DNA of 64,000 bases from Metaphire vulgaris (GCA_018105865.1 CM030866.1:277177-341176), one strand, 5' to 3'. Shown: positions 10,532 to 30,348, numbered from the stretch's first letter. Notes: generated by a model not told the origin, from the sequence alone. Numbers and translations are program-made.

Positions 10532-10655
10532 CAGTGAATGACTAAAATAACAGGTGGGTGTTCATTCGTCATCATAAAAGTTGGTTTGAAAATTTTGGCA
10601 AAATGACAATGAAGTTCTCCTGTAGGCCTCTATATAATATATATACAGCCTATAG

Positions 10656-10697
10656 ACCCTATTGAACTGCTCTAAACCTACCTTGTTATTGTTATTA
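10656..10697 (+). repeat. Hairpin repeat, copy H (partial)
   Basis: CCTATTGAACTGCTCTAAAC followed by CTTGTTATTGTTATTATTA. Same family as 12425 in inverse orientation, truncated on its left. Confidence 0.6.
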
Positions 10698-10902
10698 TTA
10701 GAAATAATAATGCAGCTGATGTGAAGGTAAGCATTCAGTTGACATTATTATTCAGAGGAACTTACAATCCAGGAGGAGGAGAAGGAAGAAGGACTGTTTC
10801 CGGTGACAGCTCTTCCCCCTCAGACACAATCCGATTCTCTGAATAAAAAGGAAGCAACACATTTACCTACAATAGCAGTGGACCAGAGTAATAAGCATCA
10901 TC

Positions 10903-11090
<188 letters not shown>

Positions 11091-11264
11091 GTCCTCTCAT
11101 TCAAATCATGTTTTTGCTAATATTTTCTTATTCTTTGTCTCCTTGTCATTGCATCTACACTCTTCAGGTAGCAATCTTTGTATTGTATACAATGTTATAG
11201 CATGCTTTGTTCAATTCTAATGCTCGCTGCTTCTGTTTAGTAATAAATAATATTTCATAGGTTA

Positions 11265-18368
<7,104 letters not shown>

Positions 18369-18376
<8 letters not shown>

Positions 18377-18400
18377 CTTGCCGCTGCCATGGACAACGAC
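18369..18400 (-). promoter_or_regulatory. YY1-type start motif and X-box-like sequence of the coiled-coil gene
   Basis: On the minus strand AAGATGGCGGC spans the start codon (18369-18379), the classic YY1 arrangement of TATA-less genes. Immediately upstream, GCTGCCATGGACAAC resembles an RFX X-box with one extra base. The TSS is not determinable. Confidence 0.45.
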
Positions 18401-18481
18401 GCTGTTTCTACCATAGATTTATTGTAATACATAGACTGTAATATCACTTATAAATTCTCTGGTGATGATAGATATATATAG

Positions 18482-18484
18482 AGC

Positions 18485-18542
<58 letters not shown>
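18482..18542 (+). repeat. (AT)n microsatellite
   Basis: AT run about 110 bp upstream of the coiled-coil gene start. The flanks ATATAGAGCTATTATAT and ATATGGATATATAGCT are partly inverted. Confidence 0.95.
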
Positions 18543-18544
<2 letters not shown>

Positions 18545-18549
18545 ATATA

Positions 18550-19340
18550 TAGCTCTGTGATAGCCTAGTTCTTGTCAGAGATATCTAGTGTTCTGGCGAG
18601 TGTTAATGTGTCATTAGAAGTATCAGTAATTAATATATGGTATTTGCGCTTCAGAAATTATTTCATTACATATTCATTGGCTACTGGAGATGCTAGAATC
18701 AACCGGCAGGGAGTTGAACTCAAAGCACACCCCGTGGGGTAAAAAATGCGAATGTTGTCCCAGTCTATCAGGCCCCTCCCCCTAAAAATCAGAAGCAGAC
18801 TAGACTCCGGCTAATAATAACCGAGCAACCTCTCATCCCTCAATGGCCGTAATGGCTGCGCACCGTGCAACGTGATTATAGCCCCTCGAAAGTGGTACGG
18901 TCCAATAACGGAGGATGATCGCTGGGTGTTGTTGCCAGCGATAAAACGGGTTATTTGTGAAATTTTAACCGAAATTTTCATCTTAAAACCGAATATAGCT
19001 TTTAAAGCGCAATCCGTTACATTAATAAGTTTATTCGCGTTTGATTTTTGTCTGCAAAAGGATACTTAGATGAAAAACTGATCGTGTTAAGCTCGAGTCT
19101 ATAGTATCTATACAAAGGCCATTTAATCAAGCAAGGTGCTCTCTGGGTGCAATTCTTTGTTGGATTTTAGGAAATTTAATGTTAAAAGGTAAGTTTTTCT
19201 CATAGTTTGTCAGTTAGTTAACAAATTTGCACGTAAATTCGTCGTATATACTTTAGTATCAATAAACATGTTGAGCATGCAGAAGTTGTAAACCCCTATT
19301 GACATCCTCCACATAATATTATGTCTATCTTCCGTCTCCC
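18550..19340. other. Intergenic, possible untranslated exon
   Basis: No coding exon recognised. AAAAGGTAAGTTTT at about 19184-19197 is a very good + strand donor about 0.8 kb upstream (head to head) of the coiled-coil gene. It could end a noncoding first exon, perhaps of the ZNF608/609 transcription unit, but nothing else supports this. Confidence 0.3.
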
Positions 19341-19343
19341 GTA

Positions 19344-19425
19344 ATAATTTTTGCAACGGCAGTCCAGTCCAGGATGTTACATTTTCCAGCCAAGACGTTC
19401 TCGGTCTTCCGCGTGCTCTTCCTCC

Positions 19426-19508
<83 letters not shown>

Positions 19509-19915
19509 ACGATTTATTCGACGCCGTACGCATAGCTAAGGCTAAAGTCAAAGGCGTCTAACAACCAAAAGAAACTTTAAACCCTTGTATTAATTCTTTT
19601 TCCATACATGAGTCTTTTTCCTCATAATGTGTCCAAAGTAACTGATTTTCCTTTTCTTTATGTTGTTCAGCAAACTCCTTGTTTCTCCTGCCTATTCTAG
19701 TACCCATTCGTTAGTTCTTTTTGCTGTCCAAGAGACTCTCAAGATTTGGTGAAGTCCCTTCATTTCAAGCACGTCTATTCTACGTTCATCTTCTTTGTTT
19801 ATTGTCCAACTCTCAGAATAGTAGGTTGCAACTGGCCAAACTAGTGCTTTCCACAATCTTTTCTTTGTGCTGTTGGAGGTAGACACCATTTATTCTTATC
19901 AATATAAAAATTACT
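19344..19915 (-). mobile_element. Non-LTR retrotransposon (LINE) remnant
   Basis: The minus strand encodes KALVWPVATYYSESWTINKE, DERRIDVLEMKG and LRVSWTAKRTNEWVL, the conserved region downstream of the reverse transcriptase in many LINEs. After an inserted (ATT)n array the C-terminal part RKTENVLAGKCNILDWT follows. Frames are broken, so it is dead. Confidence 0.75.
19427..19505 (+). repeat. (ATT)n microsatellite inside the LINE remnant
   Basis: About 26 ATT units splitting the LINE remnant. Confidence 0.95.
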
Positions 19916-19919
19916 GTTA

Positions 19920-21465
19920 GTTCAGTATCAGATAATGAATGATAGCAAGTTAGTTAGTTATGTTGGTGTCAGAAACAGGGGTTATATTAGAGTTTGGACA
20001 ATAATATTATACTTCATTTGAACAGCCTCTGCACCCACTCCAAATGTACTCTAGACACTGCCTTCACTGCCTTTAACTTTAAAGACAACTTTCAAGTGTC
20101 TTGGTATTGACCTTTGCTCCATCTGGGACAATTCTTGACCTTTGCCCTAGTATGATTTCAAAAGCTGAAACAAGAGGTTTTGCAGCAGTTCACATATTCA
20201 TCCCTATTACTTGTATTAATTGTTTTTAAGGATAGACTGAGGGCCAAAGTTACAGTGATTTAATATCTTATAGGGGGAATGCTGATGGACTGACAAGACT
20301 CAGATGGTGGGAGGCATGCAGAGGGTGGCAAGTAAGGATTGTTCTTGCTGTTCTAGCTGGGGAAGAATGATATGTTTTCTAGATAAGTCTAACAAAAAGC
20401 AGTGGGATGCATCCAACAGAGTGGATGGGATGAATACATTTATGTTTATAAATACACAAATTATTATAAAGATATGTTTTCTCCTGTTTTCAAACAATTT
20501 GATTCTCTTTTGATCTCTCATTCTGTCAGTCAATCAGTCTGTCTCTCTGTCTGCCTCTGTCTGTCTGTCTGTCTGTCTTGCTTCTGCTTTGAATGCAGAT
20601 TTCCCTTTTGTTTGAAGTTACAGTTCTTAGGGTTGTAAGATGTGATGAGATTTTAATTGGAAACAAACTCTCACTTTAGTGAATTGACTTTACTCAGCAT
20701 TTGGTAGATTGTCTTTGACTTTACATGATTTACTGTTTCTTAGCTCCAGTTTTTCCTTTACTGCCAATAGGCAAATACGTCCTCATTAGATTTGGCCTAA
20801 GTATATAGGTCCTAAATGGCGCTTCTCTCCCAAATATCTGCTCTCATTTTGAATGCTCCACACTTAACCAAGCCCTGTATTGTTTAGACTCTTTGTTTGG
20901 AAGTGCTATGTAATTTGAGAAATTACACTGTGTTGCATGATTATTAGGCTAGCAAATAGTAACTGTAATTAGTAATTACAGAATTTGTCCTCTGTAGAAC
21001 ATGTTTAGTTTGGTGAACAAGAGTAACAAACAAAGGAAAATAGTTCAAAAGACTAGTATTGGTTATAATTCGAATTGTAAGAGAATTTGAAAAAAACTCT
21101 TACAGTAGAGGGTGTGTTTTGATTCTTTGTCATCCATGTACTGACAAAATCAACCTGGCAAGAGATTTAAGAGCAGAACTCAATTATAGCAGAATGTGTA
21201 TTTTCTCATATGTATGCTTAGGTTTTCTTGAAAGTCTGTCAGGTTTGACAGGTTTGTTGTTTCCTATTGTTAAGACATGAAGAGAGCAGACACACTCTGT
21301 ACATTTCTGCCTTCATCATTGTGCTGTCAATGTCTATTGCCGTCTGTCTGTCATTGAAAGGCTGGTGTTCACAATGCTACAGCTGCATATGTCATTGTTG
21401 TGAAGTGGTTAACGTGCATTTTGCAATTGCAGATCTCTTCAATCGTCTCTACGGCAGGTGGCGTT
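19920..21465. other. No recognised gene
   Basis: AT-rich intergenic sequence with a short (GTCT)n array near 20555. Open frames are short and without family motifs. Confidence 0.5.
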
Positions 21466-21470
21466 TGGAG

Positions 21471-21737
21471 TAAAAGTAAAAAGTAAAGTCCTTCCCGAGC
21501 ACTCAAGGCTAACCTCAAGGCTCATAGGGCGGCGCTGATCTCCGTTACCAAGGCCCTCAGCCAGGCGACTGGTGCAAGGTTACATGATACCCAGTGTTCT
21601 CATGCAACGCGCCTGTTTACTTCGCGGATTAATCCGCTAATTTGCCATCGCTATCTGGCGAAAGAAGGCTGAGTCGACCTTAGGGCTCCCGCGGGAGTTG
21701 AACCCGCGACCTACTGCTCCATTGTCCAACGCTGTTA
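21471..21737 (-). mobile_element. tRNA-derived SINE
   Basis: On the minus strand a tRNA-like head (GTTGGACAATGGAGCAGT, then B box GGTTCAACTCCC) is followed by a body of about 200 bp and a simple tail of ACTTTTT-like units (AAGGACTTTACTTTTTACT). Pol III box spacing and tail are typical of SINEs. It is GC-richer than its flanks. Confidence 0.7.
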
Positions 21738-21739
21738 CC

Positions 21740-23700
21740 ATCCATTTAATTTTAAAAATTGGGGTGTTGGACTGATTGAAACCTGCTTGTAAATATGTAA
21801 CTTTGGATAGTTTTATCTAGGGGCAGTCACTGGGACTTATCCAAGAGATAATTTTTGATATTTACAGATACATCTCCTACACCCTTGGAGGCCGGACTAT
21901 TTATTCTGTGGGGACCCCAACACAGGTCCCTGGTTTTAACCCCCCCCCCACTACCAGTGGTAAACATGATAGGTAGGGGAGGTTCTTTCATGTTGACCAT
22001 AGGTTAGATGTCTGGTTCTGCTCTTATGTGCTGAGGCATTAGAAACATGTTGTGCACTCTGTGTGTATGTGTGTGTGTGTGTGTGTGTGTTGTGTGTATG
22101 TGTTTATGTGTGTGCATGTGCATTATGTTCTTAGGAACTGTCTGTATGGACATGACTACATTTTCACAATGTATGCATTTGTATGGTTTGTGTTTGCCAT
22201 AGAGTCAGTATTCTACTATGCATGAACATTCCTGTATTGAACTAACCGTATTGGTGCATAACTTCTTTCACCTTTAGGTATTTCTGTTAGAAACTTGAAT
22301 CACACTATGTGGAGACTAGGTAATACTGTAGAATAGAATAGAATAGAATAGAATAGGTAATGGGTAAAATAGGTAATTCTATTATTAATAAAATGGCTTT
22401 TGACATTTCACAGACTTGGCTGATATCAGAATGTTTTTGTAAAACTGACGCGGCAGAAGGGGTTTATATTGGGAATTTGGTTGCTTTTGTCTCAGTGCAG
22501 AAGCCAGTTGGCTTATGAAATTTTTGTCTGATTTGCTGTTTTCTGTCTTGTTTTTCTAATACATTTCCTGTTGTCAAATCGGGATTTCAGGTGTTTTTGA
22601 GATTTTTTAGGTTACTGTGATTTTATTTCTAAAGCTATTGTTATGTTACTTATGTAAATTCCATTTCTTACACTAATTTCAACCAGCCATTGCAATGAAC
22701 TTATGAAATGTCTTCTTAGACTACGTTTCGACCAAACGTTGATTGTGAAATCTTGAGGTTTGAGTGGAACAGATGAGTGACCAAGGTCAATATGGCTCAT
22801 TAATTTTGATTAATTTTGTGAAAGAGGCAACTTCTTATTAATTGTGACTTTACTAATTACTTTAATTATTCACCATCATCATCTGTTGTCATGAGGTGTC
22901 ATTGGGAGAGGACAATGACCTTTTGACCTATGACTGGCATGACAGAGAAGGCATCAGAAGGAAGGTACTGGGTGAAATGGAGGCGGGGGGAGGGAGAGGG
23001 TTGATTAAAATAAAACTGTTGGCAAAGGACTTGTCAAGATCAGTTCATCATTTCGTGGGGTGGGGTGGGGACCAAAGGTGGTGGATAACATCTCCACATA
23101 ATGCCTCCTTGCAAAATTTCCAGAGCTCCAGGGTGAAACACTAAGTGTTCTGACAAAAGAGGCTGATGTGGCAGCAAAGGATTTGAGACTTCTGACGGTA
23201 GCATTTCTTTCTCATGCTTAGCTTTGTCAAGTAAGAGACCCGATGTTCTGCTATTGACTTGGCTGGTGGTGATACCGGTAATCTGCAATGAAAATAACAG
23301 AAAAATAGCTAATTTCAAATGCAGTGCTTGAGCATTTGTTTGTACGTAAGAAAATACATTTGGATTTTTAGATGAAGAAATGTTAGCATTCATCAGTCAT
23401 TACCGTATATGCTGTACAAGAATGTCTATTTCAATTCAACCATTTAAGAAAAGAAAGCTCAGGATTGTAAAGTGCTCTTGTTCATCAGTAACTCATGCTG
23501 AAGACCATTGTTAAGAATCGTCAACACTCTTTTACACTTTGGTTCTCTAAGAAACCATGCACTATATTTTGTCAATTGTATAATAACAGAATGTGTAATT
23601 GATAGTTAAGAACGATGTTTATCTTACGCTATCTGCGTTTGTGAATAAAGATTTCAGTAGTATTTTACCATGACCATGCCATAGTCGGGTATTTGTTGGG
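21740..23700. other. No recognised gene
   Basis: Contains a (TG)n tract near 22065-22090 and a GAATA pentanucleotide array at 22330-22357. A minus-strand open frame at 23040-23393 has no recognised motif. Confidence 0.5.
22330..22357 (+). repeat. (GAATA)n pentanucleotide array
   Basis: Five AGAAT/GAATA units. Confidence 0.85.
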
Positions 23701-23716
23701 GGGGGGGTGTTACATT

Positions 23717-24130
23717 CATTGGCGTCGCCAGCCTGTCTGCCGCTCTGAGGCAGCTTATCCAGTGCCGCCCCTGATTAAAAAAAGTTGTCCACTACCGAGT
23801 ATTTAACCCCTTAACTGGGGACCCCGGATATATCCGTCCATTTTACATTGAGTTACAGTTAAATACACGGTTAAGGGGTTAAACTATTTAACTATTTTCG
23901 CCCAGTTGCCAGTTGCGTTATATGGGGTGCATGGTGTCATTTAGCAAAGTTGATGACCTTTTTTTACTTGTCAGGATTTTTAGGAGGTTACTGAGGTCAG
24001 TTTTTCAGTTTTCCCAATACATAAATATATATCCAAGTGAGAGAAAAACTACCTTAAAAATGCCGCCCTTGGACTGACTGTACCGCCTTGAGGCGCTTGC
24101 CTCACTTATCTTGAGGGAGTGACGCCCCTG
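23717..24130 (+). mobile_element. hAT-type MITE, 414 bp, with nested TTAA element
   Basis: Ends CATTGGCGTCGCC and AGTGACGCCCCTG. Flanks GTTACATT (23709-23716) and GGTACATT (24131-24138) match 7 of 8 bases. The 80-bp TTAA element at 23803-23882 is nested inside, so it is younger. Confidence 0.7.
23803..23882 (+). mobile_element. 80-bp TTAA miniature element, copy 2
   Basis: Starts TTAACCCCTTAACTGGGG and ends ACGGTTAAGGGGTTAA, 80 bp exactly like copies 1 and 3. It lies inside an older hAT-type MITE. Confidence 0.8.
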
Positions 24131-24637
24131 GGTACATTTCTGGTCACTATTTACTGGCATCCACTCTTTAAATAGCAAGGTAAGTGACAATCTGCCCCCT
24201 CCTCCCCCCGCCGATGGCGTGACTATATACCACACTGACTTAGGTACCCAGAATCCATGAGCTACCGCGGGGGGGGGGGCTGGTACTTTAGTCATTGTTC
24301 AGAGATTGATAGTTACAGTTTTTATGGGAGTGGTTAAAATTATCATTATGCAAATAAAAGTGCATAGTGAATTTTAAACATTGTCCCTTTTGTTTCATAA
24401 TTTTTTTTACCTGGTAATAAGGAATTGGACGTGGATGATGATTACATAGAGTTAGGTGGAATTTGACCAAGTGGAAAATGTTCTCATTGTTTTCTCTGCT
24501 GGTCATAAATAACCACAACTGACATCCACAGTACTTGTTCTAAATTGTACCAACAGCGGTCTATTTTAGACACTTGTGACACTGTTGAATGATCATTTTG
24601 AATGGAACGATATTGATTACTTATTTTGGGGAAATTT

Positions 24638-24639
<2 letters not shown>

Positions 24640-24704
<65 letters not shown>
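24640..24704 (+). repeat. (GA)n microsatellite
   Basis: About 32 GA units. Confidence 0.95.
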
Positions 24705-24707
<3 letters not shown>

Positions 24708-25863
24708 GTGTATGCATGGAAGACATTTATTCCAGTAGTGCCTATTGTACTTAACCAACATAACCAGAGACCCATACAATATACTGGAGCATTGAAAGAT
24801 ACTGAGCACAGGCAAGCATGCGCTGCTGCTATTGGCATTAGTATTTCAATGACGGACCATTTGTTCTGAAGGGCAACCTATCTTCTGTTGGGTGGTGAAG
24901 ATGTTTATAATGGACGCTCAGTTTTCTACTGACTCTTGACTGTCATTTTACAACATCAGTAGCAGTTCAGCTGACGGTAGTCTATCTAGAGTGTTGAAAC
25001 TCTGTCCTCCGCAAGTGACATTAGAAAATTTCTTCTAGGAGCAGTCCTAAGCCACTGCGTTAAAAAATCAGTCACCATTTAAATTCCGTTTACAAGTTAT
25101 TGATTTTTGTTACAAATGTTCAGTTAATATCACTGATGAATTTAATTAATTTGTTGTGTAAGAATAAATAAATAAATAAATAAATAAATATATATAAACT
25201 AAATAAAATGACAGAGAGTAGAAAAAATGATAGTAGAGAAGAATGGGGGGGGGGGGGAGAAACTCATCCACAATATCACCAGGAGTCTAGGTCTACTTGA
25301 TGAAACAAGATGATGATGATGACGACGATGATGGTGATTGATTGTTAGGTTAGTGTCCTGTCTGATAACCGGGTATTCTCCCCCTCCTCCCGTGTGTATT
25401 CAGAGCTCTGGTGTATTGTTTCTGTGTTCTGTTTGGTGGTTTGGTTGGTCCATTTGACTGTGATTGACAGCCAGCCAGTTTGTTGGCGGACGGACTAGCC
25501 GTGCAGTCGACTGTTTGAATGCTGAGCAGCATCCGGGGAAGTCAGTCTTAATGGTATTGATTTCTATGGAGGATCTAGATAGGATCTGTAGAAAGAAGTG
25601 CACCCGCAGAGCCTCAACCTTTGAATAGAAGAGCACATGGGTTATGCTGACTGGACATCGTCTAGTAGATAATGGAGTATCTGCCTAAACACTTGTTTAA
25701 CTCTGCTCTTTTAGTCCATGGTTGTGGTGATATCTAGGCTACTGATAAGAAGTTTGACTTGAAACTCTTATGATAGCAATACCGGTTACCCTGGTCTTTA
25801 ATGACAGGACAAAATGACTTCAGGATCTTTATGTATCTGTTGATACTATCGAAACAGGTAAGA

Positions 25864-25895
<32 letters not shown>

Positions 25896-26049
25896 TGGAA
25901 ATGAGTGTCTGGTTGCTGGTTGATATTTGCAAGTCAATATGTTGTATGTTTTCTCATCTGTTTATCTTGCATAGGCTGTTCAAAACATAGATCTTGTGAT
26001 ACTAGTATCACTGTATAGTTCCAAAACTATCCTTCTTTACAGAAAAAAC

Positions 26050-26150
26050 TACAGTAGAACTTTGTTATAGCGGACTCGGTTATAACGTATCCTCTGATGT
26101 AACGTATTGCAATGTAAGTGCCATGTGATGTGCTACCATATTGCATTTTA
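26050..26150 (+). mobile_element. Tigger/pogo-like palindromic MITE, truncated copy
   Basis: Starts CAGTAGAACTTTGTTATAGC, close to the other copies at 27668 and 29159. The right end is missing or degenerate. Confidence 0.55.
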
Positions 26151-26619
26151 TACAAAGAGTGGATGCTGCAAAATAGACATTTTCAAAGTTAATCGTTGAT
26201 GCATTAGGCATGAATTTAACAAAATGGCATAAATTCACTGTTCATATCAATTCATCAATTCACTCACAGTTTTAAACTGTATCCTTCTTTGCATAAAATA
26301 TATTTCTTTTTAGTTAATATTGCATAATACAAACACATTAATTTGATATTGGTATATGATGTGTCCAGATGTTAATATTATAATCATATTCAGAGATGTT
26401 TATGAGGTTGTGGACAAGAGCCTTACGGGCAATTGTTTTTGTATGGACTGGCTGACAGAGTATATCTAATACTCTGTAGTATTTGCATTATGGCTTCCAA
26501 ATGAATCGATAGCTTATGCTGTGTGACTGATTTCATTGACATGAGCAGCTGAATGGATGGTCATATTGACTCTTATGCTTCACCGGACCATTTACAGAAA
26601 ACTTGCACGCTACATTGAA

Positions 26620-26699
26620 TTAACCCCTTAACTGGGGACCCCGGATACATCCGTCCATTTTACATTGAGTTACAGTTAAATACCCAGTTAAGGGGTTAA
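26620..26699 (+). mobile_element. 80-bp TTAA miniature element, copy 3
   Basis: TTAACCCCTTAACTGGGG to CCAGTTAAGGGGTTAA, 80 bp, about three differences from copy 2. Confidence 0.8.
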
Positions 26700-27667
26700 T
26701 GCATTGGAAAATGGTTGATGGCTGGTTTCAAGAAACAGTGCAGGTATAGTCGATGGCAGCGTAGATAGGCACTGTGCAGTGGACTAGCATACAAAACCTA
26801 TTAGACTCCCTTAGAAGCTTTCAGTGTTGTATTCCTTATTGTTAGTAAAGCCATTTTGAAAGACAAAAAATTGCATTTGGATGCCAGATATCTGTTGAAA
26901 ATCACATACCTTAGATTGAGGTCAGTATACGATGACAGTATTAATTGCTATTGGCTAGATTTTTGTGTGTGTAAAAATCTAGTGTGCATTGATTTTTATT
27001 ATAATGAACACCCTTGTAACTGCTGCAGTATATACCCATGTCTGTTTCACAGGGGGCCAGAGTGGGAAGACATTTCTGTCACTTATTCCCCCTGTTTTAT
27101 TGATTGATGAGTGAATTGTTGCAATTTTGTTAAGTTCATGCCTAATGCATTGAGGATTGTCTTTGAAAATGTCCATTTTGTAGTACCCACAGTCCCACGC
27201 TCTTTGTATAAAATGTCTATAGCTGCTATCATGCTAAATGTGGAGGATAGCTTTGTAGGTATTCCATGCAAGTGTGTGCTTGAGTGTTGCAACTGTGGAT
27301 TAGTTCTGCTGCTAAGCCTTGGGTACGTGACCAGAAGAGACTATTTAGATTTTGTCTTATTCTTCTAGTTGTGGACTTTTTGAGAGTATTAGATAGGTCT
27401 GCCTGGTGGACCAGTTCTTTTGGCAAGAGACACTTGCAGACATCTATAGGCGAGATTATTCAGTGAATCAGTGGTCCTTTGGCTTTGCATAAATTGGCAT
27501 CACTTTCATCCAGCAACATAATACCTAATTTTTGTTGGATATATTTGTTCTGATGGCTTAAGGGTCCATACTAGGTCCGATTTGCATCAGCATTAAGAAA
27601 TCTGGTTCTTATGCTGCTTAGTGTTTGCTAAAGCTGCTTAAATGGCAGTACAGGCCTGTTAAGGATA

Positions 27668-27825
27668 CTGTAGAAATTCGTTAAAACGCACTTAGCGGGT
27701 CTGTAAAATTTAGTACATTATATCCGAGGTACATTATATTAAGTGTCATCCAGTGTGGTGGCGCCGGAACTGTATGTACATTGCGGTACGTTAGAACAGA
27801 GTCCGTTATAAGGAGGTTTAACTGT
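27668..27825 (+). mobile_element. Tigger/pogo-like palindromic MITE
   Basis: CTGTAGAAATTCGTTAAAAC at the left and GTCCGTTATAAGGAGG then TTTAACTG at the right, flanked by TA. The internal GGTACATTATA and GCGGTACG motifs are shared with copies at 29159, 42033, 51845 and 60876. Confidence 0.65.
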
Positions 27826-27844
27826 ATTTTCAGTCGCCTGAATT

Positions 27845-27847
<3 letters not shown>

Positions 27848-27900
<53 letters not shown>
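27848..27900 (+). repeat. (CT)n microsatellite
   Basis: About 26 CT units. Confidence 0.95.
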
Positions 27901-27903
<3 letters not shown>

Positions 27904-28149
27904 GAGTAACGCTATTGACGACTGGGCTTTCTTTGTGATGGGAAATGGTGCCGTGAACGAGAGACGGGGTTTCAAATGCGGTCGGTCGGTCGGTCGCTTT
28001 GTCCGTCTTCACGGTGTCGGGGATTAAGATGCACTGCGCTTAACCTCTTGTGGGAGAGGCAGGGGCCGGGGTCGATGGATCGCCTGAGCTGTTCTGTTGG
28101 GAAGCCGTTGACAGCTGCTTTGTGCAAAAGTCTTTCTTTGTCTGTCTTT

Positions 28150-28161
28150 TCTGCTGTGCTC

Positions 28162-28205
<44 letters not shown>

Positions 28206-28320
28206 ACGCACTGTGTCTATTTCAGTGTCTTTGTCTCACTCTCTCTCTCACTATATGTCTCACTCACTCACTCACTCACTCACTCACTCACTCACTCACT
28301 CACTCACTCACTCAGTGTCT
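28150..28320 (+). repeat. (CTGT)n, (CT)n and (CACT)n cluster
   Basis: Adjacent pyrimidine-rich arrays, with CACT repeated about 14 times at 28258-28314. All frames stay open, giving false Ser/Leu-rich open frames. Confidence 0.95.
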
Positions 28321-28451
28321 GTCTGTCTCTCATTCACTCATTTTGTGTCTCTGTTTGTCTGACACTCTCAGTTTCTCAGCCTGTATGTCTGTCTTTCTCT
28401 TTCTGTATGTCTCTCTCCCCACCCTGAAGATCTTGATTTAAACACGGCAAA

Positions 28452-28473
28452 GGGGCGGGGCAAAGGGGCGGAG
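28452..28473 (+). promoter_or_regulatory. Paired GC boxes (Sp1-type)
   Basis: GGGGCGGGGCAAAGGGGCGG contains two tandem Sp1/KLF-type GC boxes in otherwise AT-rich intergenic DNA, near the CpG-containing patch 27950-28120. They could belong to a promoter for the noncoding first exon of ZNF608/609. Confidence 0.35.
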
Positions 28474-28845
28474 TTTACGGACACATGAGGGAGGCTGGGC
28501 GTTGACTCACAGTGTATGATTGGCACGAGGTCTGATGTCAGATAGATCCGGTGTTAAAGATCATAGGAGACTATGCTCCAGGCCCAAACGGTGTTTAATT
28601 TTGTAGGTTATAGGGGTCAAGAGTTTGAATGATGATAGATTGCCGGCAGATAGGCTCTTCCTTTATCTCTATCCTTGTTCCTTCAGATCACCGATGCTGC
28701 CTCGGATACTTATTTCCCATGGCTATCTGTATTGCCTTGTGTATTGCATTTATTTTTCCACGTTATACTGATGTATACAAGTGAGTGCATATTATCTGTA
28801 CAGACTTGAAAATGTACTACGGAGGCTAAATTATTAATATACTAG

Positions 28846-29035
28846 CATCACGTGAAAGACAGAGGGCAAGGAAGACCAAGAAAAAGATGGATGGATAACA
28901 TCAAAGAAGATCTGGAAACAAAGAACATGACAATAATTATTATAGAAGGATGCAGACTGGCACAAAATAGAGCAAAATGGAAATGTCTGACTATTGCCGC
29001 CATGCAGGCAGAAAGTGAGGATGATCATGATCATG
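28846..29035 (+). mobile_element. LINE 3' remnant
   Basis: The frame reads RGQGRPRKRWMDNIKEDLET then CRLAQNRAKWKCLTIAA, the C-terminal signature of LINE ORF2. It runs into a GATCAT array. It is a 5'-truncated dead copy. Confidence 0.7.
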
Positions 29036-29158
29036 ATCATGATCATGTGAAAGCAGTAGGTTAATAGTTTTAGTAATAAATGGCAGCTATTAGATTGTAA
29101 ATACTGTTGACTCTGGCTTTGTCAGAGATGTTTTGAATTAAGTGTTTATTGTACTATA

Positions 29159-29317
29159 CAGTAGAACTTTGTTATAACGTACTTAACGGGTCTGCAAAAT
29201 TTAGTGCATTCTATCCCAAGTACGTTATGTCCAATACCATCCAATAGGACCGTACATTACGGTACTTTGTAACAGAGTATATATGATAACCAGGTCCATT
29301 GTACATAAGTTCTACTG
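29159..29317 (+). mobile_element. Tigger/pogo-like palindromic MITE, full-length
   Basis: CAGTAGAACTTTGTTATAAC at the left, inverted AAGTTCTACTG at the right. Members of this type usually carry a TA duplication and about 24-bp termini. Confidence 0.7.
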
Positions 29318-29579
29318 GAAATTCAAATTGCAAATGCTCAAGGCAGTTTCCTTCTGGAAGCTTCTATCTTTAGGATTGGTGAATATTTCTTTGCATCTGT
29401 GACTACTCTGGTGTTATCTAATTTGATTTTTTCTCTGTGTTGAGGCCACTTTGCTATGCTGTGAAATGGATTAGCTGTATTCCCACAATAGCATTTATTG
29501 ATTCCAGACAGAGAATGTTGGCTGACTCATCATCATTCAGACCTGGCATTCAAACTAGTTGATGGACTGATTCACTGTT

Positions 29580-29580
<1 letters not shown>

Positions 29581-29677
<97 letters not shown>
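29581..29677 (+). repeat. (TA)n microsatellite
   Basis: About 48 TA units directly left of a hAT-type MITE. Confidence 0.95.
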
Positions 29678-29678
<1 letters not shown>

Positions 29679-29680
29679 CT

Positions 29681-29878
29681 CATTGGTGTAACCACAGGGG
29701 GAGCGGCCCCTGTTCTAACTGGGATGATCATAGGGTTTGCCCAAAACCGTTTAGATTTTTTTGGGGTGGGGCTAACTTGATAAAAGAGAATATGCAAATG
29801 TGCAAAGAATTATTTGATGGATATTTTACTGAAGTGTCCATGTGTCCCCCCTCTCCCCCATTCCTAGCTATGCCACTG
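29681..29878 (+). mobile_element. hAT-type MITE, 198 bp
   Basis: Ends CATTGGTGTAACC and AGCTATGCCACTG. Flanks ATATAGCT and ATTCAGCT match 6 of 8. Related to the element at 45121-45346. Confidence 0.6.
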
Positions 29879-30294
29879 ATTCAGCTGTACCGGTGTACCG
29901 GTCTCTATATATGGAGCATAATTATATCTGCCCACTGTTTTCTTTTAGATTGGATGGGAATTTGTTTCTTATATTTATCAGACTATTGGAAATCCTGTAC
30001 AGTAAGTTCCTATGTAGGTTATGGTATCCTATGTAGGTTATGGTATGTCTTCTTGTACCTTGGGATTGTATGGAATGAAGCCCACTTTTTATCACAGACT
30101 CTCTTTACTTGCAGTAAGTAGTTCATTAGGAAAAACCTATGACCTGAAGACTCCATGCATTGTTGAAACTAGTTTTATACAAATATTTTGTATTATGATT
30201 TGTTGTTTGTGAATTATTTATTATTCTACTTTATTTCTAAATCGATGACATGGCAGAACATAAATAAAAATGTTACAGATGAACATTTTTCCAC

Positions 30295-30297
<3 letters not shown>

Positions 30298-30345
<48 letters not shown>
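30298..30345 (+). repeat. (ATT)n microsatellite
   Basis: About 15 ATT units. Confidence 0.95.

Positions 30346-30348
<3 letters not shown>

Noticed and set aside
23040..23393. 117-codon minus-strand frame
   Set aside because: No family motif, no splice-site support, in repeat-rich intergenic DNA.
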